A DNA stretch of 64,000 nucleotides from Populus alba (lineage: Eukaryota; Streptophyta; Magnoliopsida; Malpighiales; Salicaceae), in contig NC_133293.1 of the NCBI RefSeq assembly GCF_005239225.2, positions 3,844,001 through 3,908,000 of the forward strand. Direction: 5' to 3'. This document shows positions 32,994 to 44,531 of this stretch, piece by piece. The translations under genes and the position numbers were made by a program. The notes beneath the pieces are model-generated. The model was not told the DNA's origin and made no database searches. It saw only the letters and a list, made by a program, of their open reading frames with translations. Every line of letters begins with the position of its first letter. Positions within the stretch are counted from its first letter, which is position 1.

Positions 32994-35099
32994 CGAAATG
33001 GCCATCATCACTAAATCTTCTATCATAGAGTATGAGAAAAATTCTGAGCTGTCACAATTGACTGAAGGAGACTGCCTTAGAAGCGATGCTAAGAAGATGT
33101 CACCAATCAAGAACCTGAATTGCATTATGAATGAGGTGAACAAGTTAACAACTCATTTTTAGAATGTAGATAAAGATGCATTTTTTAGGAAATACGGACG
33201 TTTGGTGGAAATTGCAAGGGTAGAAGTTTTAAGCCTAGCTGTGCGAGCTTTAGTTCATTTTTGGGATCCAGACTACCGGTGTTTTTCTTTTGGAAGCATA
33301 AACCTATGTCCCACTGTTGAGGAATATGGATTGTTAACTGAGTTTCCAAACAATCTATATCGGATTTATTTGCCTTTGAGATCTGACAAGATCATCCCCG
33401 AACTGTCAAAACTGCTCAGAATCTCCAACTTGCAAAAGTTTTTGGAAAAGAATGCTACTGGTTTGAAATGGAGAATGCTAGAAATTGAATTGGAAAAGAA
33501 GTCAGGATTAGAAAAAGAGAGATTGATTGCCTTAGGCATATTTGGCCTTGTGTTGTTCCCAAGCCAGATGGGTGTAGTGAGTTTGGAGGCCGCTGCTGCT
33601 TATGTAGAGTATGAGAATACACAAATCAATATAGTGACTGCTATTTTAGCCGAAACGATCTTGACACTTAACCATTGTAGGACGACCGGAAAAGGAGCAA
33701 TGAGATGTTGCACGCAATTGTTGTATATTTGGATGGTTAGCCATATCGAAACAAAAAAACTTGTCTTCAATAATTTTTGGTGGTTCACCCAAAGACCCCT
33801 GAAGTTAGTAGAAGAAGAAGAATGGGGAGATCTAGACAACCAAGGTTAGGTTGACAAATTAGAAGGTTTGCCTAATAGTGATTTAAGTGGAGAGCCCTAT
33901 GGGTAACAATAATGAAAGTCCTAATGAGTTGTGGACAAAGACGTTGGGTACCATTTGTAGGGATTACATGTTATGTGAGTTATGCTCCTGCCCTAGTGGT
34001 AAGGCTGCTTGGGGACATGCAGTTTGTTCCAAGGACTATGGGAAATGCTCAATTCTTTGGTTTGTTCAATGATCCCATTGCAGAAGAGGTTTTGGAGATC
34101 ATGAAACAAGATTGGAAGCATCTGGTTTTGGTTGAGATAGAAGGTTTAAAAGATCCAAGTGCAAGCGAAGGATATGCAAAATGGAGAGACTTAGCTGCTT
34201 CAACCATGCCTTGTGTAGGAGCCAAATCTCCCCAAGCTGTAGAAGAGCCTATTAAGAGAAAAAGGGTAAACAATGAAGATGAGTTGAGAAGACAAGTGGA
34301 AAAACTTTGGATAGAGTTAAGCAAAAGCAAAAAAGACAAGGCAATGTTGGAAGAAATGATGCTAGAAGAGGATAAAAGGAGAGCATTTCTAGATGAGCAA
34401 ATACAGTCTAGAGATGCGAAAATAACAAAGCTTGAGTTAAAGCTAGGTGAGGAGAAGATTGCTAGGAAAGAAAGTGAGAAGGAGCTAGTTGGAATGAGTT
34501 TGGATTGGATGCAAAGTTGCTCTGCACTTGAAGCAATGGAGATTGACTTTAACGATTGCCAAGGAAGTGCAGAATATTACCAAGAAAAATTTGCACAAGT
34601 GCAGTTCGAACTGATGGATAGGATTGGGAAGTATGAGGATTTGAACAAGAAATATATGGAGTTGGAAACCCGTTCGATGGGGATTGCAAAAGAAGAAAGT
34701 AAAAGGAGAGGTTTCGAGGATGTTGAAGCAGAGTTAGTGGTTAAGAAGAATGAGATAAAAGTTATGAGGCTAAAACTTGACAAAGACTGTGAAAAGGTGA
34801 AGTATTTAGACAAGAAGCAAGTAGCAATGGAAAAACACAAGGATCAAATCGATGACAACAACACTGCTTTGAACAGAACCAACATGTTGCTCATAGAAAA
34901 GATGACCAAGACAAATGAGCAAATGGACGAAGCTGCTGCACATGCTCGAATTATTAGAATCAATGCGCGGAATGTGGGAGGGGACATCATTCGCTATCGT
35001 CGAAGCCTAACTGAAACTGATGCCTTTTTAGGGAAGATTGAGAACCGCGGCTTTGCCTTCTTACCTTTGGCTAAAGAGTTTGTGGAGGAAAGGGATTAA
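32994..35099 (+). pseudogene. A1 ORF1: DUF7745-type domain plus coiled coil
   Basis: From an ATG near 33000 (MAIITKSSIIEY) the frame has a TAG at 33160-33162 where A2 keeps CAG, then runs open to 33849. The middle carries ALVHFWDPDYRCFSFG, CPTVEEYGLL, LIALGIFGLVLFPSQ, LAETILTLNHCR and LLYIWMVSHIE, the pattern of plant DUF7745 (plant mobile-domain-like) proteins. A TAG at 33847 and a one-base deletion near 33882 relative to A2 shift the rest into a second frame, open to 35099. That part starts with RRWVPFVGITCYVSYAPALV and becomes a long coiled coil (about residues 120-380 of the frame; Glu/Lys/Leu rich, ELRRQVEKLWIELSKSKKDK). In Tat/Ogre elements an ORF lies before gag in this position; its role is unknown. 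This copy cannot make the whole protein. Confidence 0.82.
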
Positions 35100-35402
35100 C
35101 ATGTTGTATTTCCTTTTTTATTTCTAAATGTAATAAACTTATCAAGCATTAATGAAAAGGGTGTTGACCCAGCTTCTTATGCAAAATTTGTCTCTTGGTG
35201 AATATGATTCAAGCAAACGACTCGAAAGGCAGTACTCCTATCAAAGCAATATGACAAGAGAACCTATGTTTATAATGTGGTGGCTATTATTCATTCACAA
35301 GAAGGCTGCATCCATACCCAATGAACAAAGCATTCTTATCACAATCATGCATTTTTCTCATACATCTATGCACACATTTGCAACATTTGACAAAGAAAAA
35401 GA

Positions 35403-37130
35403 ATGGAAAACGAAGAAAGGTCACAACCAGAAGCTCAGTACTAAAGAGAGTGTGAAGGAGTTCGGAATGATGTGGCGCACCTGGCCAGTATGTTAAAGCA
35501 AATGTCGAGAGCCAGAGATGGAGAGGGAATGTCTACTCAACTTGATGAAGCACCATCAGCAGCTCAAATTCCTATCGCACCTATAAACGTGGGGGTAAAT
35601 ACACCAAATAAGCAGCATCTTAATCCCACTCGGCCCATCCAAATCCCTATTACAATGGATTTAACAAACGAGGATCCACATGACGTCAAATTCTCTAATC
35701 ATGAAGTGTATGATAAATGGACTGCACTAGAAGAGAGGCTAAGGGCAGTTGAAGGAAATGATTTATTTGACCTAATTAAGGCCGCTGAAGTATGTTTGAT
35801 GCCTAACATCGTAATTCCAAAGAAGTTCAAAGTGCTGGAGTTTGTTAAGTATACCGGAATGGAATTCCCAAAGACCCATCTTTGTTCCTACTATAACAAG
35901 ATGGTAGAAGTTATCCATGATGATAAATTGTTAATTTACTTCTTCTAGGATAGCCTGACAGGATCGACCCTCAGCTGGTACATGAGGCTGGACAATGCTA
36001 GGATAAAGAAATGGACGAACATGGCAGATGCTTTCTTAAAGCAATACAAGTTCAATCTTAAGATTGCTCCTGATAGGACCAGTCTGATTACCATGGAGAA
36101 AGGAACTCAAGAGTCGGTGAGGGCTTATGCTCAAAGGTAGAGAGACCAAGCTATCAATGTACAACCTTCACTAATAGAAACGAAGATGGTGACATTGTTT
36201 GCCAATACTTTTAGGGCCTCATATTACGAACACCTTATGGGTAGCTAAGCCCAGCATTTCTATGATGCTGTGCGAATCGCTGAAAGGATTGAGCAATGAA
36301 TCCAAAGCGGGAGAATTGTAGAACCTATAGAGAAGAAGGGTTTTTTTGGGAAGAAAAAGGAAATTGAGGTGAATAACTTAGAAGGCAGGTATTAAGGGAA
36401 AGGAAAAAACTACCAAAACTACCAAACACCTACCTCCCAAATCACCAGCATTAACTTTTCCAAACCCTCCATCCCAAACCAACCCTATCAAATGAAATTC
36501 CCGGCCAATAACCAAAACATTTACCAAAGGAGAGACAACCGACAACCAGAAGAGCAATTACCACCTTTGCCAATGACCCTAAAAGAGTTATATGCTAAAT
36601 TGCTAAGTATTGGACATATAACTCCTCTAACACTACCACCTATGCAGCCACCTTTCCCTACCTAGTACAACCCCGAGTTGACTTGTGAATACCATGCTGG
36701 TAATACGGGTCATAACATCGAAAACTGCGTGGCTTTTAAAAAGGGGGTATTGCAGCTTATCAAAATCAGATGGGTCACTTTTGAAGATTTGCCTAATGTG
36801 AATTTGAACCTTTTACCCAAACATGCTGTAGGTGGTAGTGGAGTGAATACTATGGAGGTCGGTAACAAAGAGAAGGTGCTAAAAGTGACCATGGCAAGGC
36901 TATACGAGATGTTGGTACAATGTGGACATTTGGAGAAACCATCTGAACATTGCACGAGGGAAAATGATTTTTTCCCATTCCATAAAAAGAAAGAGCATCA
37001 TATTGATGAATGCATTGAGTTTCATCAAAAGGTTACGAGAATGCTGACTTTAAGAGAGCTAAGGATTGAGGCTGTAAGAGATAATGAAGAGATAGATATG
37101 ATAGAGAATCAGGGGAAGTATAGAGTCTAA
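35403..37130 (+). pseudogene. A1 gag polyprotein
   Basis: The gag frame probably starts at ATG 35403 (MENEERSQPEAQY). It reads on through VRNDVAHLASMLKQM, the capsid region (KFKVLEFVKYTGMEFPKTHL, DSLTGSTLSWYMRLD, FLKQYKFNLKIAPDRTSL, SVRAYAQR) and a CEYHAGNTGHNIENC zinc-knuckle-like motif near 36687. In-frame stops occur at FF*DSLTG, AQR*RDQA, MGS*AQHF and EQ*IQSG, where live relatives have Gln or Trp, so C-to-T/G-to-A decay explains them. A second His/Cys cluster (HHIDECIEFH) follows near 36990. The frame ends at 37130. Confidence 0.82.
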
Positions 37131-37274
37131 TCAATAGCTAATGGGATCTCGAAATTGGTATTTACTAAGCTCTCATATGCAAACAAAGTAGACTATGGAG
37201 TGATGCCTGGAGATTATGGTTATACCTCGAATATCGAAACTCCTTTGCCACTATTCGGAACTGAGATAAGTGGG

Positions 37275-37430
37275 TGACACAACCAAAAGATTGATGTCTT
37301 CTCCAAAGTATAGGAGTGTCGAAGTAATAAATAACACCGGGGTCGAACCACATGGAGGTTAAATGTATAAATTATAGACAAAAATATTACAACAACAACA
37401 ATAACAATAATAATAATAGTACTAATACTA

Positions 37431-37462
<32 letters not shown>

Positions 37463-38905
37463 ATAATAATAATAATAAAGAAGTTGATGAGAACTTTGAG
37501 ATGGAAGATTAATGTAAGGATTAAACAATGATAAAAACAAATGTCAAGGTTAGAGGATCCACTAATGGTATTTCAAACAAGTATAGTATAAACTCTTATT
37601 ACTCAACTGGAAACCACACACAAAGGAGGTTCCAATCGGATGATTTGTCATTAATAGCTCATTATAAATTATTAACATAATCTTATTAATTATCTTATTT
37701 AAGTAACACCAAACTTTTAAATATTGTTAGGAATTCATGATGCTAACTTATGTTAATAACAAATCAAGTTCCTTTCATAGCACAAGTGTAGGTAATACCA
37801 TACAGTTGGGCTATGAGAGTGCCAAGTATTTGTTGTACTAAGTGTTATACAACACAAATCTAGATTAACCATTTAACAAGCAAGGTATTAAGAATTAGTA
37901 AGATAAAAAGATAAGACATGTTAATATTAAACATTAAGGTCCATGTTGAGTTTACACCATAGTTATTCTTACACCATTAGTGTAACCTTTTCACCTTGAC
38001 ATAATCAACTTAGCTAAACATAATGAAGAAGAGAAACATAAATAAACAAAACAAGAACATAAATAAGATACAAGTTAATTAAGTAAAGGAAAGGAAATGA
38101 AAAGTATAAACAAGATATTAATGAAAACAAAACTTAAAAATTACAAAAAAATATAAAGAGAGAGAGAAAAAACAAGTTCTTAATTTGAACAACCAAGCCC
38201 CTAAATGCATGGCAAATACCTCCTTTTATAGGCCAAAATTCAGAATTATTGATTTGATGACTAATTGTTGAGTGGGTGGCTAACTCTTGACTTGGTGAAA
38301 ATCCTTATCTTCTTGTCTGAATAAAACGAAATTGCTAGCATTAGAACTGGGTCTACCTGTACTATGAAAGTTGTATGAAATTGTCTTTGCTTTCCAGAAA
38401 AAAAAAATGGAGGTCATTTGAACTTCTAGAACTTGAGATATGGGTTGAACACTGAACAGTGTCTGGGCTGCAGGACAGATTCAGACTTCTCCATTGTTGC
38501 TATAATTTGGACTTGAAAATGGCCTTCTTAGATCTTGATATCCACATGAAAGTTGTAGGTCTATGTCTTACTGAATCTGTGTAAAACTTTGAGATCATTT
38601 GGACATCTAGAACTCGAGATATGACCCAATTACCGAACAATGTTCCAATTTGGACTGCACCAACATCTCTTTTCTAAGTTTGGCCCTCTCTTTGTCCTTT
38701 TAATTTCAATACTTGAACTCATCAATCAATCCTTTCATTTATGTGATAGGCCTGCATTTAATATGAACATTTAACATAAATTAAAGGTATTTTATATTAT
38801 TAGGTATGCTATTATAAAACATGCTTTAGTTAAGGAGTTATTGATACTTCAAGTGCAAAATAATGATATAAAACCTTGATAAAATGCACTTTTAAGTACT
38901 AATCA
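37275..38905 (-). repeat. 3' LTR of Athila-like element B
   Basis: On the minus strand the LTR begins TGATTAGTACTTAAAAGTGC just after a purine tract (GGTTAGGGGGG, plus-strand 38906-38917) and ends GGTTGTGTCA at 37275, 1,631 bp. It holds trinucleotide microsatellites (37380-37480). Two diverged blocks (about 38350-38470 and 38535-38650) share ATGAAAGTTGTA and CATTTGGACaTCTAGAACTyGAGATATG. A fragment of the same LTR is at 1639-1895. Confidence 0.8.
37425..37480. repeat. (CTA)n/(TAA)n microsatellite in B LTR
   Basis: About eleven CTA/ACT units are followed by about six TAA units. Confidence 0.9.
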
Positions 38906-40115
38906 CCCCCCTAACCAGCTTATTACTAGTCTCTAGTAATCAAAGCGTTAAAATAGAAAAACAATTTGCAAATTCCACAAAACAAGACATTCATCATTCA
39001 ACTTCCATTAATCTATCCAGATAAACAAACTCTCATTAAATTCATATATCTGCTCAATACCTCTTAAACAAGGTATTAATAAACCTTTCTATTGTGCTCA
39101 AAATATCAACATATAGTTATGGGGCTTTACTTGGAAGAAAACAAAATTTTTGTTCTAATGTTTAAGGTTAACTTCCTTGGGTTATGATTATTATCTTTTT
39201 TTTTTTTTTTTTTAAATATATATACATATAACTTAAAACACAATGCATCTTTAACCCATGTAACGAGCTTTCGGCTAATGATTCCCAGACCGGTTGGTCT
39301 TAGGGCATTAGGTGTTGAGACACCCATACGAGCTTAGTAACTCAGGTTGCAGATACTGATATGTAGATAGTGCAATATTTGATTCCCTTAAGCTTTTCTC
39401 CTCAACCCATGTAACAACCATTGGGCCAATAGCTTCCAAGTCAGATGACTTTAGGGTATTGAGTGTTAAAACTCCACTTCAGGCTTAATTGCTTAGGTTA
39501 GGGAGGCTACGAAACCAAACTTATCTACACTTTTATTAACATTATTTTTTTTGTTTTTGTTTTGTTTTGTTTTGTTTTTTTTTTTTTTGCAAATTATATA
39601 CTATTCCATTCCCTTAGTTGTTACCTTTAATAAAAGAACATAAATAATGTAATAATCCAATGTGCAACCCACAATCATATGTTAAAGTGTGTGTGTGAAA
39701 ATGAAGATTTAAGAATACTTGTTAAATGAGCATATGAGGAGAATCAAGTGATAACAATACGAGAGTTTGTAAACCTGAATATTTCAAGAAGTATTCTGAT
39801 ATACCTTGTTAAGAATGTCTATCAAGATGCGTTTCAAGAGTCACTTTAACAAAAGAACTCCTTTTACTCTGCCATCTTAGTAACAATAGTTTTGCAAATA
39901 TTTTATGAAATAGAAAACACAATTTTTTTTTTTAATATATCAACTACTACCCTTTCCCCCCAACCAAAATGAAACATTATCCTCAATGTTTTAAAGTAGA
40001 AAGATAGAGTATAGAAGACATCACTGAAATAGCAAACGCTGACAAACCTGAAACACACTTAAACAAATATAAGAAACAACAAAACACAATAATAAAACCA
40101 AAAGACACAAAGTTT
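38906..40115 (-). other. B 3' untranslated spacer with diverged direct repeat
   Basis: The spacer lies between the LOG-like ORF and the 3' LTR. About 39250-39360 and 39408-39520 are related (AACCCATGTAAC...GACTTTAGGGtATTgaGTGTTrArAC). Long T runs at 39197-39213 and near 39570. No open frame is meaningful. A pyrimidine run at 39950-39963 (purine on the minus strand) could be a second polypurine tract. Confidence 0.6.
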
Positions 40116-40768
40116 TTACAAACGCAGGCTCAAATCCAATCTAATCATTTTACAGCTTTCCTTAGTTGACCAATTTATGCGACTCATAGAGGGATCAATT
40201 ACAGGGGTGAAAGATTGTAGTTGGTCAATCAATTGTTTAGCAGTAGTAGCAGAGATTATGATTTGTCATGCCGAAGATGTTAGAAATTCCTGTTCCACAT
40301 CATGATCATGAAAAGACAACAACTTATCATAAAACCATTAACATTTAACAGATCTATAGGTTTATGGTGAATGTGTAGCTGGGCCCAAGAGGAAATATGA
40401 AAGATCTCTATCAATGTTCCCAAACCACTTGGTAAGGCAATGAAGGCATCAGCATGATTAAACATTGCATTCAGTTGATCAAACATTGTGGGGACTTGTA
40501 GTTCCTCTCCAATTGTTTTTCCAATGATGTCTCCTTGTGTTAAAGCTTTGGGGACAACCCCCAAAACTTGACTACCTCCTAAAAATACAGCTTTTGACAC
40601 TCCCCCCATTAACTCAAGGCTGCCCCCTCCATACACTAAATGAATCTTTCCCTCAACTAGTACCTGACCAAGATGATTTGCTGATTCTAAAAACTCTTTT
40701 TCTTTCCCAGGACTAGATCCACCAAAAACACAAATATTGTTTATGTGATGACTTGAGGAACATGCCAT
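40116..40768 (-). pseudogene. LOG-like cytokinin phosphoribohydrolase copy carried by element B
   Basis: LOG enzymes release active cytokinin bases from riboside 5'-monophosphates. This frame opens at ATG 40768 with ICVFGGSSPG, then GKIHLVYGGGSLELMG, GSQVLGVVPKAL, GDIIGKTIGEE, NHADAFIALPSGLGTLIE and WAQLHIHHKPIDLLNVNGF. Near 40331 a one-base loss shifts frame; the family text then continues as DKLLSFHDHDVEQEFLTSSA, a TGA at 40266-40268 where Arg is usual, QIIISATTAKQLIDQLQSFTPV and a TAA at 40116-40118. The product would be about 217 residues, the normal family length, with no intron. Known family hallmarks are PGGxGTxxE and an Arg in MHxRKxxM; here the first is PSGLGTLIE (Gly to Ser, final Glu kept) and the Arg position is Gln. 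So it is both interrupted and probably inactive. It is co-linear with B pol, in the slot where Athila elements carry an env-like ORF. Capture of a processed host mRNA is the likely origin (inference). Confidence 0.85.
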
Positions 40769-41008
40769 TTCTACACACTTCTATATTTGATGAATGTATG
40801 GGTTGAGTAGAAATGAAGGGAAGGAAGAGAATAATTTATAAATGAGAAATTAAAAATGCAATCATACCACCTATATGTAGACCAGCTGTAGTCTCACTCT
40901 CTCTTTATTTATTTATTTGTTTTGAAAAAGCATGTGTATGTACAAGTAGTTGTGATTATGGCTCACATCTTTCCTTGGTTTTACGTCCAAGAATGGCTTA
41001 AACACACT

Positions 41009-41470
41009 TTATGGGTCGGGGATAGGCTTCCCATCTAGTTTTCTTAAAAACTGACAAACATGGTCTTTTTTAGTCAGATTCCCAAGACTAAGTCGAGCAT
41101 GTTCTTTATGGAATTGTAGCCATAAATCATGAATTGCACGATGCACATCTCCACTAGGGTGCGTCTCAAGAGTCAATATAAGATTATCTAAAGACCCCTT
41201 ACTTAGGCCATCTTTAATGAATTGTATTTTATCTTCACGGTTTATAGATACCATTCCTAAAAAACAACATGTTGCATTACAAGTCCATCTGGCACATCTG
41301 TGACAGACTTTGAGTCGTTTTGCACGACGTTTCTTTGCAAATAGGCTTTTACCTATTCCAAGCATGTGTGAAATGAAAGAATTAGAGGACTCACTTGATA
41401 ATCGGACCTTTGCTTCAATAAGCTAGCGAATATCTTCAGGAATTCCATGATTCATTAACAACCTCCACGG
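41009..41470 (-). pseudogene. Extra ORF of element B with Cys-rich motif
   Basis: The longest open part is 41009-41365 (118 aa); the same frame reads back through one stop to about 41470 (LPWRLLMNHGIPEDIR*LIEAKVRL). It has KKRRAKRLKVCHRCARWTC, i.e. basic residues followed by C-x2-C-x5-C-x3-CC, then INREDKIQFIKDGLSKGSLDNL and LRKLDGKPIPDP at the end. The cysteine pattern could bind zinc. I do not recognise a named family. It lies between integrase and the LOG-like ORF on the same strand, so it is probably a lineage-specific accessory ORF of the retrotransposon. Confidence 0.55.
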
Positions 41471-42568
41471 TAAATTTTTGTAATCGCATTTTGAGGCAAA
41501 ACGGGAAAATACGTTTTCAATTTTTCAAATGAGAATTGAAGGAGAGATTTAAAGAAAGGAGAAAGACCAAAGAATTGCACAAATATATACACAAATATCA
41601 GTTATTATGGGAAACTAAAAGAACCGACTTAAGAGTCACGGAGTACCGTTATCCGCCATTTGACCGGGGTGAGAGACTAGCAAAACAAAAGTCACATAAA
41701 AACAATGTGAGAAAAAGAATCAATCTTTATATATAGGATCACCCAATTCAATAAAGTCATTTTCAACTGAAAAATTATCAAAATAAACTTTCAAACGATG
41801 GTCATTTACCTTGAAAACATTACCATTCTTTGGATTTTCGATATCACAGGCCCCATATGGATACACATGTTTCACAATAAAAGGATCGCTCCATCTTGAT
41901 CTTAGTTTTCTAGGAATTAAATGGAGTCGAGAATTATAAAGCAAGACTTTTTGACCAACATTGAATGTTTTTCTCAGTATTTTCTTGTCATGAAACTCTT
42001 TGATTCTTCTTTATGAATTCTTGAATTGTCATATGCATCATTTCTTATTTTCTCAAGCTCATTTATTTACAATTTTCGCAGCTGACTAGCATCATCAATG
42101 TTTGAATTGAAAGCTTTAATAGCCCAATAAGCTTTATGTTCAATTTCCACAAGCAAGTGACAAGGTTTTCCATAGACTAGTTTATAAGGTGACATACCTA
42201 ATGATGTTTTATAAGCAGTTCAATAAGCCCAAAGTGCATCATTAAGTCTTAAAAACTAGTCTTTCCGATTAGGGTTCACTGTTTTCTCCAAGATCTGTTT
42301 GATCTCCCTATTAGCAAGTTCTACCTATCCACTCGTCTGAGGGTGATAAGGGGTGGTAACTTTGTGTGTGATTCCATATTTCTTCATTAAAGACTCAAAT
42401 GGCTTATTGCATAAATGTGATCCACCATCACTTATCATGGCTCGAGGGATTCCAAATCGACTTAAAATGTTTTCTTTCAAAAACTTTATCACTGTTTTAT
42501 GATCATTGTTTCGACTTGGAATTGCCTCTATCCATTTTGAAACACAATCTACCGCGACCAATATATAC

Positions 42569-42583
42569 AAGAAACCAAATAAT
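42569..42583. repeat. 15-bp LINE target-site duplication, left copy
   Basis: AAGAAACCAAATAAT occurs here and at 43525-43539. Removing 42584-43539 restores the integrase reading frame exactly across the site. Confidence 0.92.
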
Positions 42584-43524
42584 CCACTTTCAAATGGCCG
42601 TTGGGTGATCTTCCAAAATGGAAGGGTGCAACTCTCATCTTGATATGACGTTGTTAGTGGTAGAGTTTCGTCTTGTCTCTGCATGGTTTTGCATGGATTT
42701 GCATGTGTCCTGATTGGCTGGATTCTTTTTCTTCATAATATGTATATGATTCATTATCACGTGTTGGGATCCTCTTGGTATCATGGCATTTCACTCATTT
42801 ATGGCTGCAGCGTATTAAATGCTTTTCTATCACTGCTATGTGCTCTCCCCATTGGCAAGTTCCTGCTACCTTCATTTATTTGCTGGATGACTTTCTCCAC
42901 GTGGGGATATCCTACTAGTGTCTTGATGATTTTCTACAGCTCCAAAAGTCTGGCTTGCTGATTACTTTCTGTTGGCTGGCTGCTGGATTCCTTGGCTAGT
43001 CGTCTTCCTTGTTGTCGTGCATGTAAATCTGACATGCATAGGTTCCTGCATGGTCTCCCTGTCCTTTCTCTGGTGGCTGCCTGCATGGCTGGCTTAATTT
43101 TTATTGCTGCATGGTTAGCTGTATGGTCTCCACGTCCCTGCCCTGGGATGACTAATTCGTTAGCCGGTTGCATCTCCTCTGCTGTCTTCTGTTTGAAGCC
43201 TTTGTATGGGTTTTGGCCTGGGTCTTTGCTTTTTATTCTTTGCTTTGGGTTAGGTTGGGAACCCAGTAATTTTTTGGTTCCTTTCATAACCATTGTTACT
43301 TTCAGTTGATGTTTGTTCTGCCTCTTTGGGAATGTGCCTCTTAGGTTTCGGCTTCTTGTTTTCAGCTTGTATTCTGCTGATTTTTCAGTTTTTTGTTTTC
43401 TTTTGGGGAGTTTATTCCTTATTAGAATTTATGTATATATTCTGAACTCTGCTGGTTTCCAGCTTGTATTGCAAGCTCGCCTTGCTCTTTTTGATCTAAT
43501 ATACTTCTTACATTTGATCAAAAA
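42584..43524 (+). mobile_element. 5'-truncated LINE insertion in B integrase
   Basis: 941 bp flanked by a 15-bp duplication, ending in TTTGATCAAAAAAA. A long target duplication, a short A tail and a missing 5' part are what target-primed reverse transcription of an L1-type element leaves. The insert has higher GC content than its host element and short open frames on both strands (for example 42992-43309 plus), none of which resembles LINE RT or endonuclease, so only 3' sequence is present. The family is not identified. Confidence 0.75.
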
Positions 43525-43817
43525 AAGAAACCAAATAATGGAGGAAATGGACCCATAAAATCTATACCCCAACAGTCAAAGATCTCAATGACAAGAATAG
43601 GATTTCAAGGCATCATGTGACGTTTTGAAATAGATCCCAACTTTTGACAATTTTCACAAGTCTTGTAGAATGTATGTGAGTCCTTAAACATGGTGGGCCA
43701 GTAAAATCCACTTTGTAAGATTTTTGCAGTTGTCTTTCTTGATGAGAAATGACCCCCACATGCCTCAGAATGATAAAATTTAATGACGCTACTTATCTCA
43801 TTGTTAGGGATGCATCT

Positions 43818-44531
43818 TTAAAATATTTGATCAGGACAATATTTGACTAAATAAGGGTCATCCCAATAAAAGTTCACTTTGCTCAAGAACTTTCTTTTGT
43901 CTTGGGTACTCCAATGAGCTAGCAATTGTCTTGAAACAAGAAAATTAACAATATTAGCAAACCAAGGCATTGTAGAGACAGAAAATAAAGATTCATCAGG
44001 AAAGTAGTCATCGATTGGTGTGATGTCAAATCTCGAATCGGTTGTCAATCTTGACAAATGATCTGCGACAACATTTTCGGTGCCTTTCTTGCCTTTGATT
44101 GTGATATCAAATTCTTGAAGTAACAGAATCCACCGCACCAATCTAGCCTTAGAATCCCTTTTTGAAAGAAGATATTTCAAAGCTGCATGATCACTAAAAA
44201 TGACAACACGTGAGCCAACAAGATAAGATCTGAACTTGTCACATGCAAATACTACTACAAGTAATTCCTTTTCAGTGGTAGTGTAATTCATTTGAGCATT
44301 ATTTAAAGTTTTACTTGCATAGTAAATCACATAAGGTTTCTTATCTTTTCTTTGTCCCAAGATAGCACCCACGACATAATCACTAGCATCACACATTATT
44401 TCAAAAGGTAGCGACCAATCAGGAGGTTGAATGACAGGAGCAGAAGTAAGCAAGTTTTTAAGTTTAACAAAGGTTTTTTCACATTGTTCAGTCCATTTGA
44501 AAATATTTTCCTTTGTTAGAAGGTTACACAA
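43818..44531 (-). pseudogene. B RNase H domain
   Basis: An open stretch of 237 codons. It has FEIMCDASDYVVGAILGQR (first RNase H Asp), VIYYASKTLNNAQMNY, TTEKELLVVVFACDKFRSYL (catalytic Glu), and VIFSDHAALKYLLSK (second Asp), ending with DHLSRL and a linker to integrase. This part has no stop and would be the best preserved domain of B. Confidence 0.9.

Larger units (their letters stand above)
41720..43810 (-). pseudogene. B integrase, split by a LINE
   Basis: The N-terminal HHCC region is at 43540-43800 (YHSEACGGHFSS, then CENCQKLGSI), followed by FDCWGIDFMGPFPPLFGF. The frame is cut there by the LINE and resumes at 42583 with LYILVAVDCVSKWIEAIPSR, ENILSRFGIPRAMISDGGSH and YHPQTSG (catalytic D, D visible; E region stops near 42300). 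The C-terminus (41720-41944) has LYNSRLHLIPRKLRSRWSDPF. Several stops occur at 41950-42320. The gene was active in form before decay. Confidence 0.85.

Noticed and set aside
33202..33849. Open 215-codon frame as an independent host gene (plant mobile-domain protein)
   Set aside because: It lies after a Tat-like LTR, primer site and leader, has a second copy in the same context at 57590, and is followed by gag. It is element ORF1.
40280..40768. Functional LOG gene
   Set aside because: The open part ends in a frameshift before the C-terminal third, a TGA follows, and the conserved Arg and one Gly of the active-site motifs are replaced.
42992..43309. 105-codon frame rich in hydrophobic residues as a membrane protein gene
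   Set aside because: It lies inside the LINE insertion bounded by the 15-bp duplication, resembles no protein, and open frames occur on the opposite strand too. The GC-rich insert explains the length.
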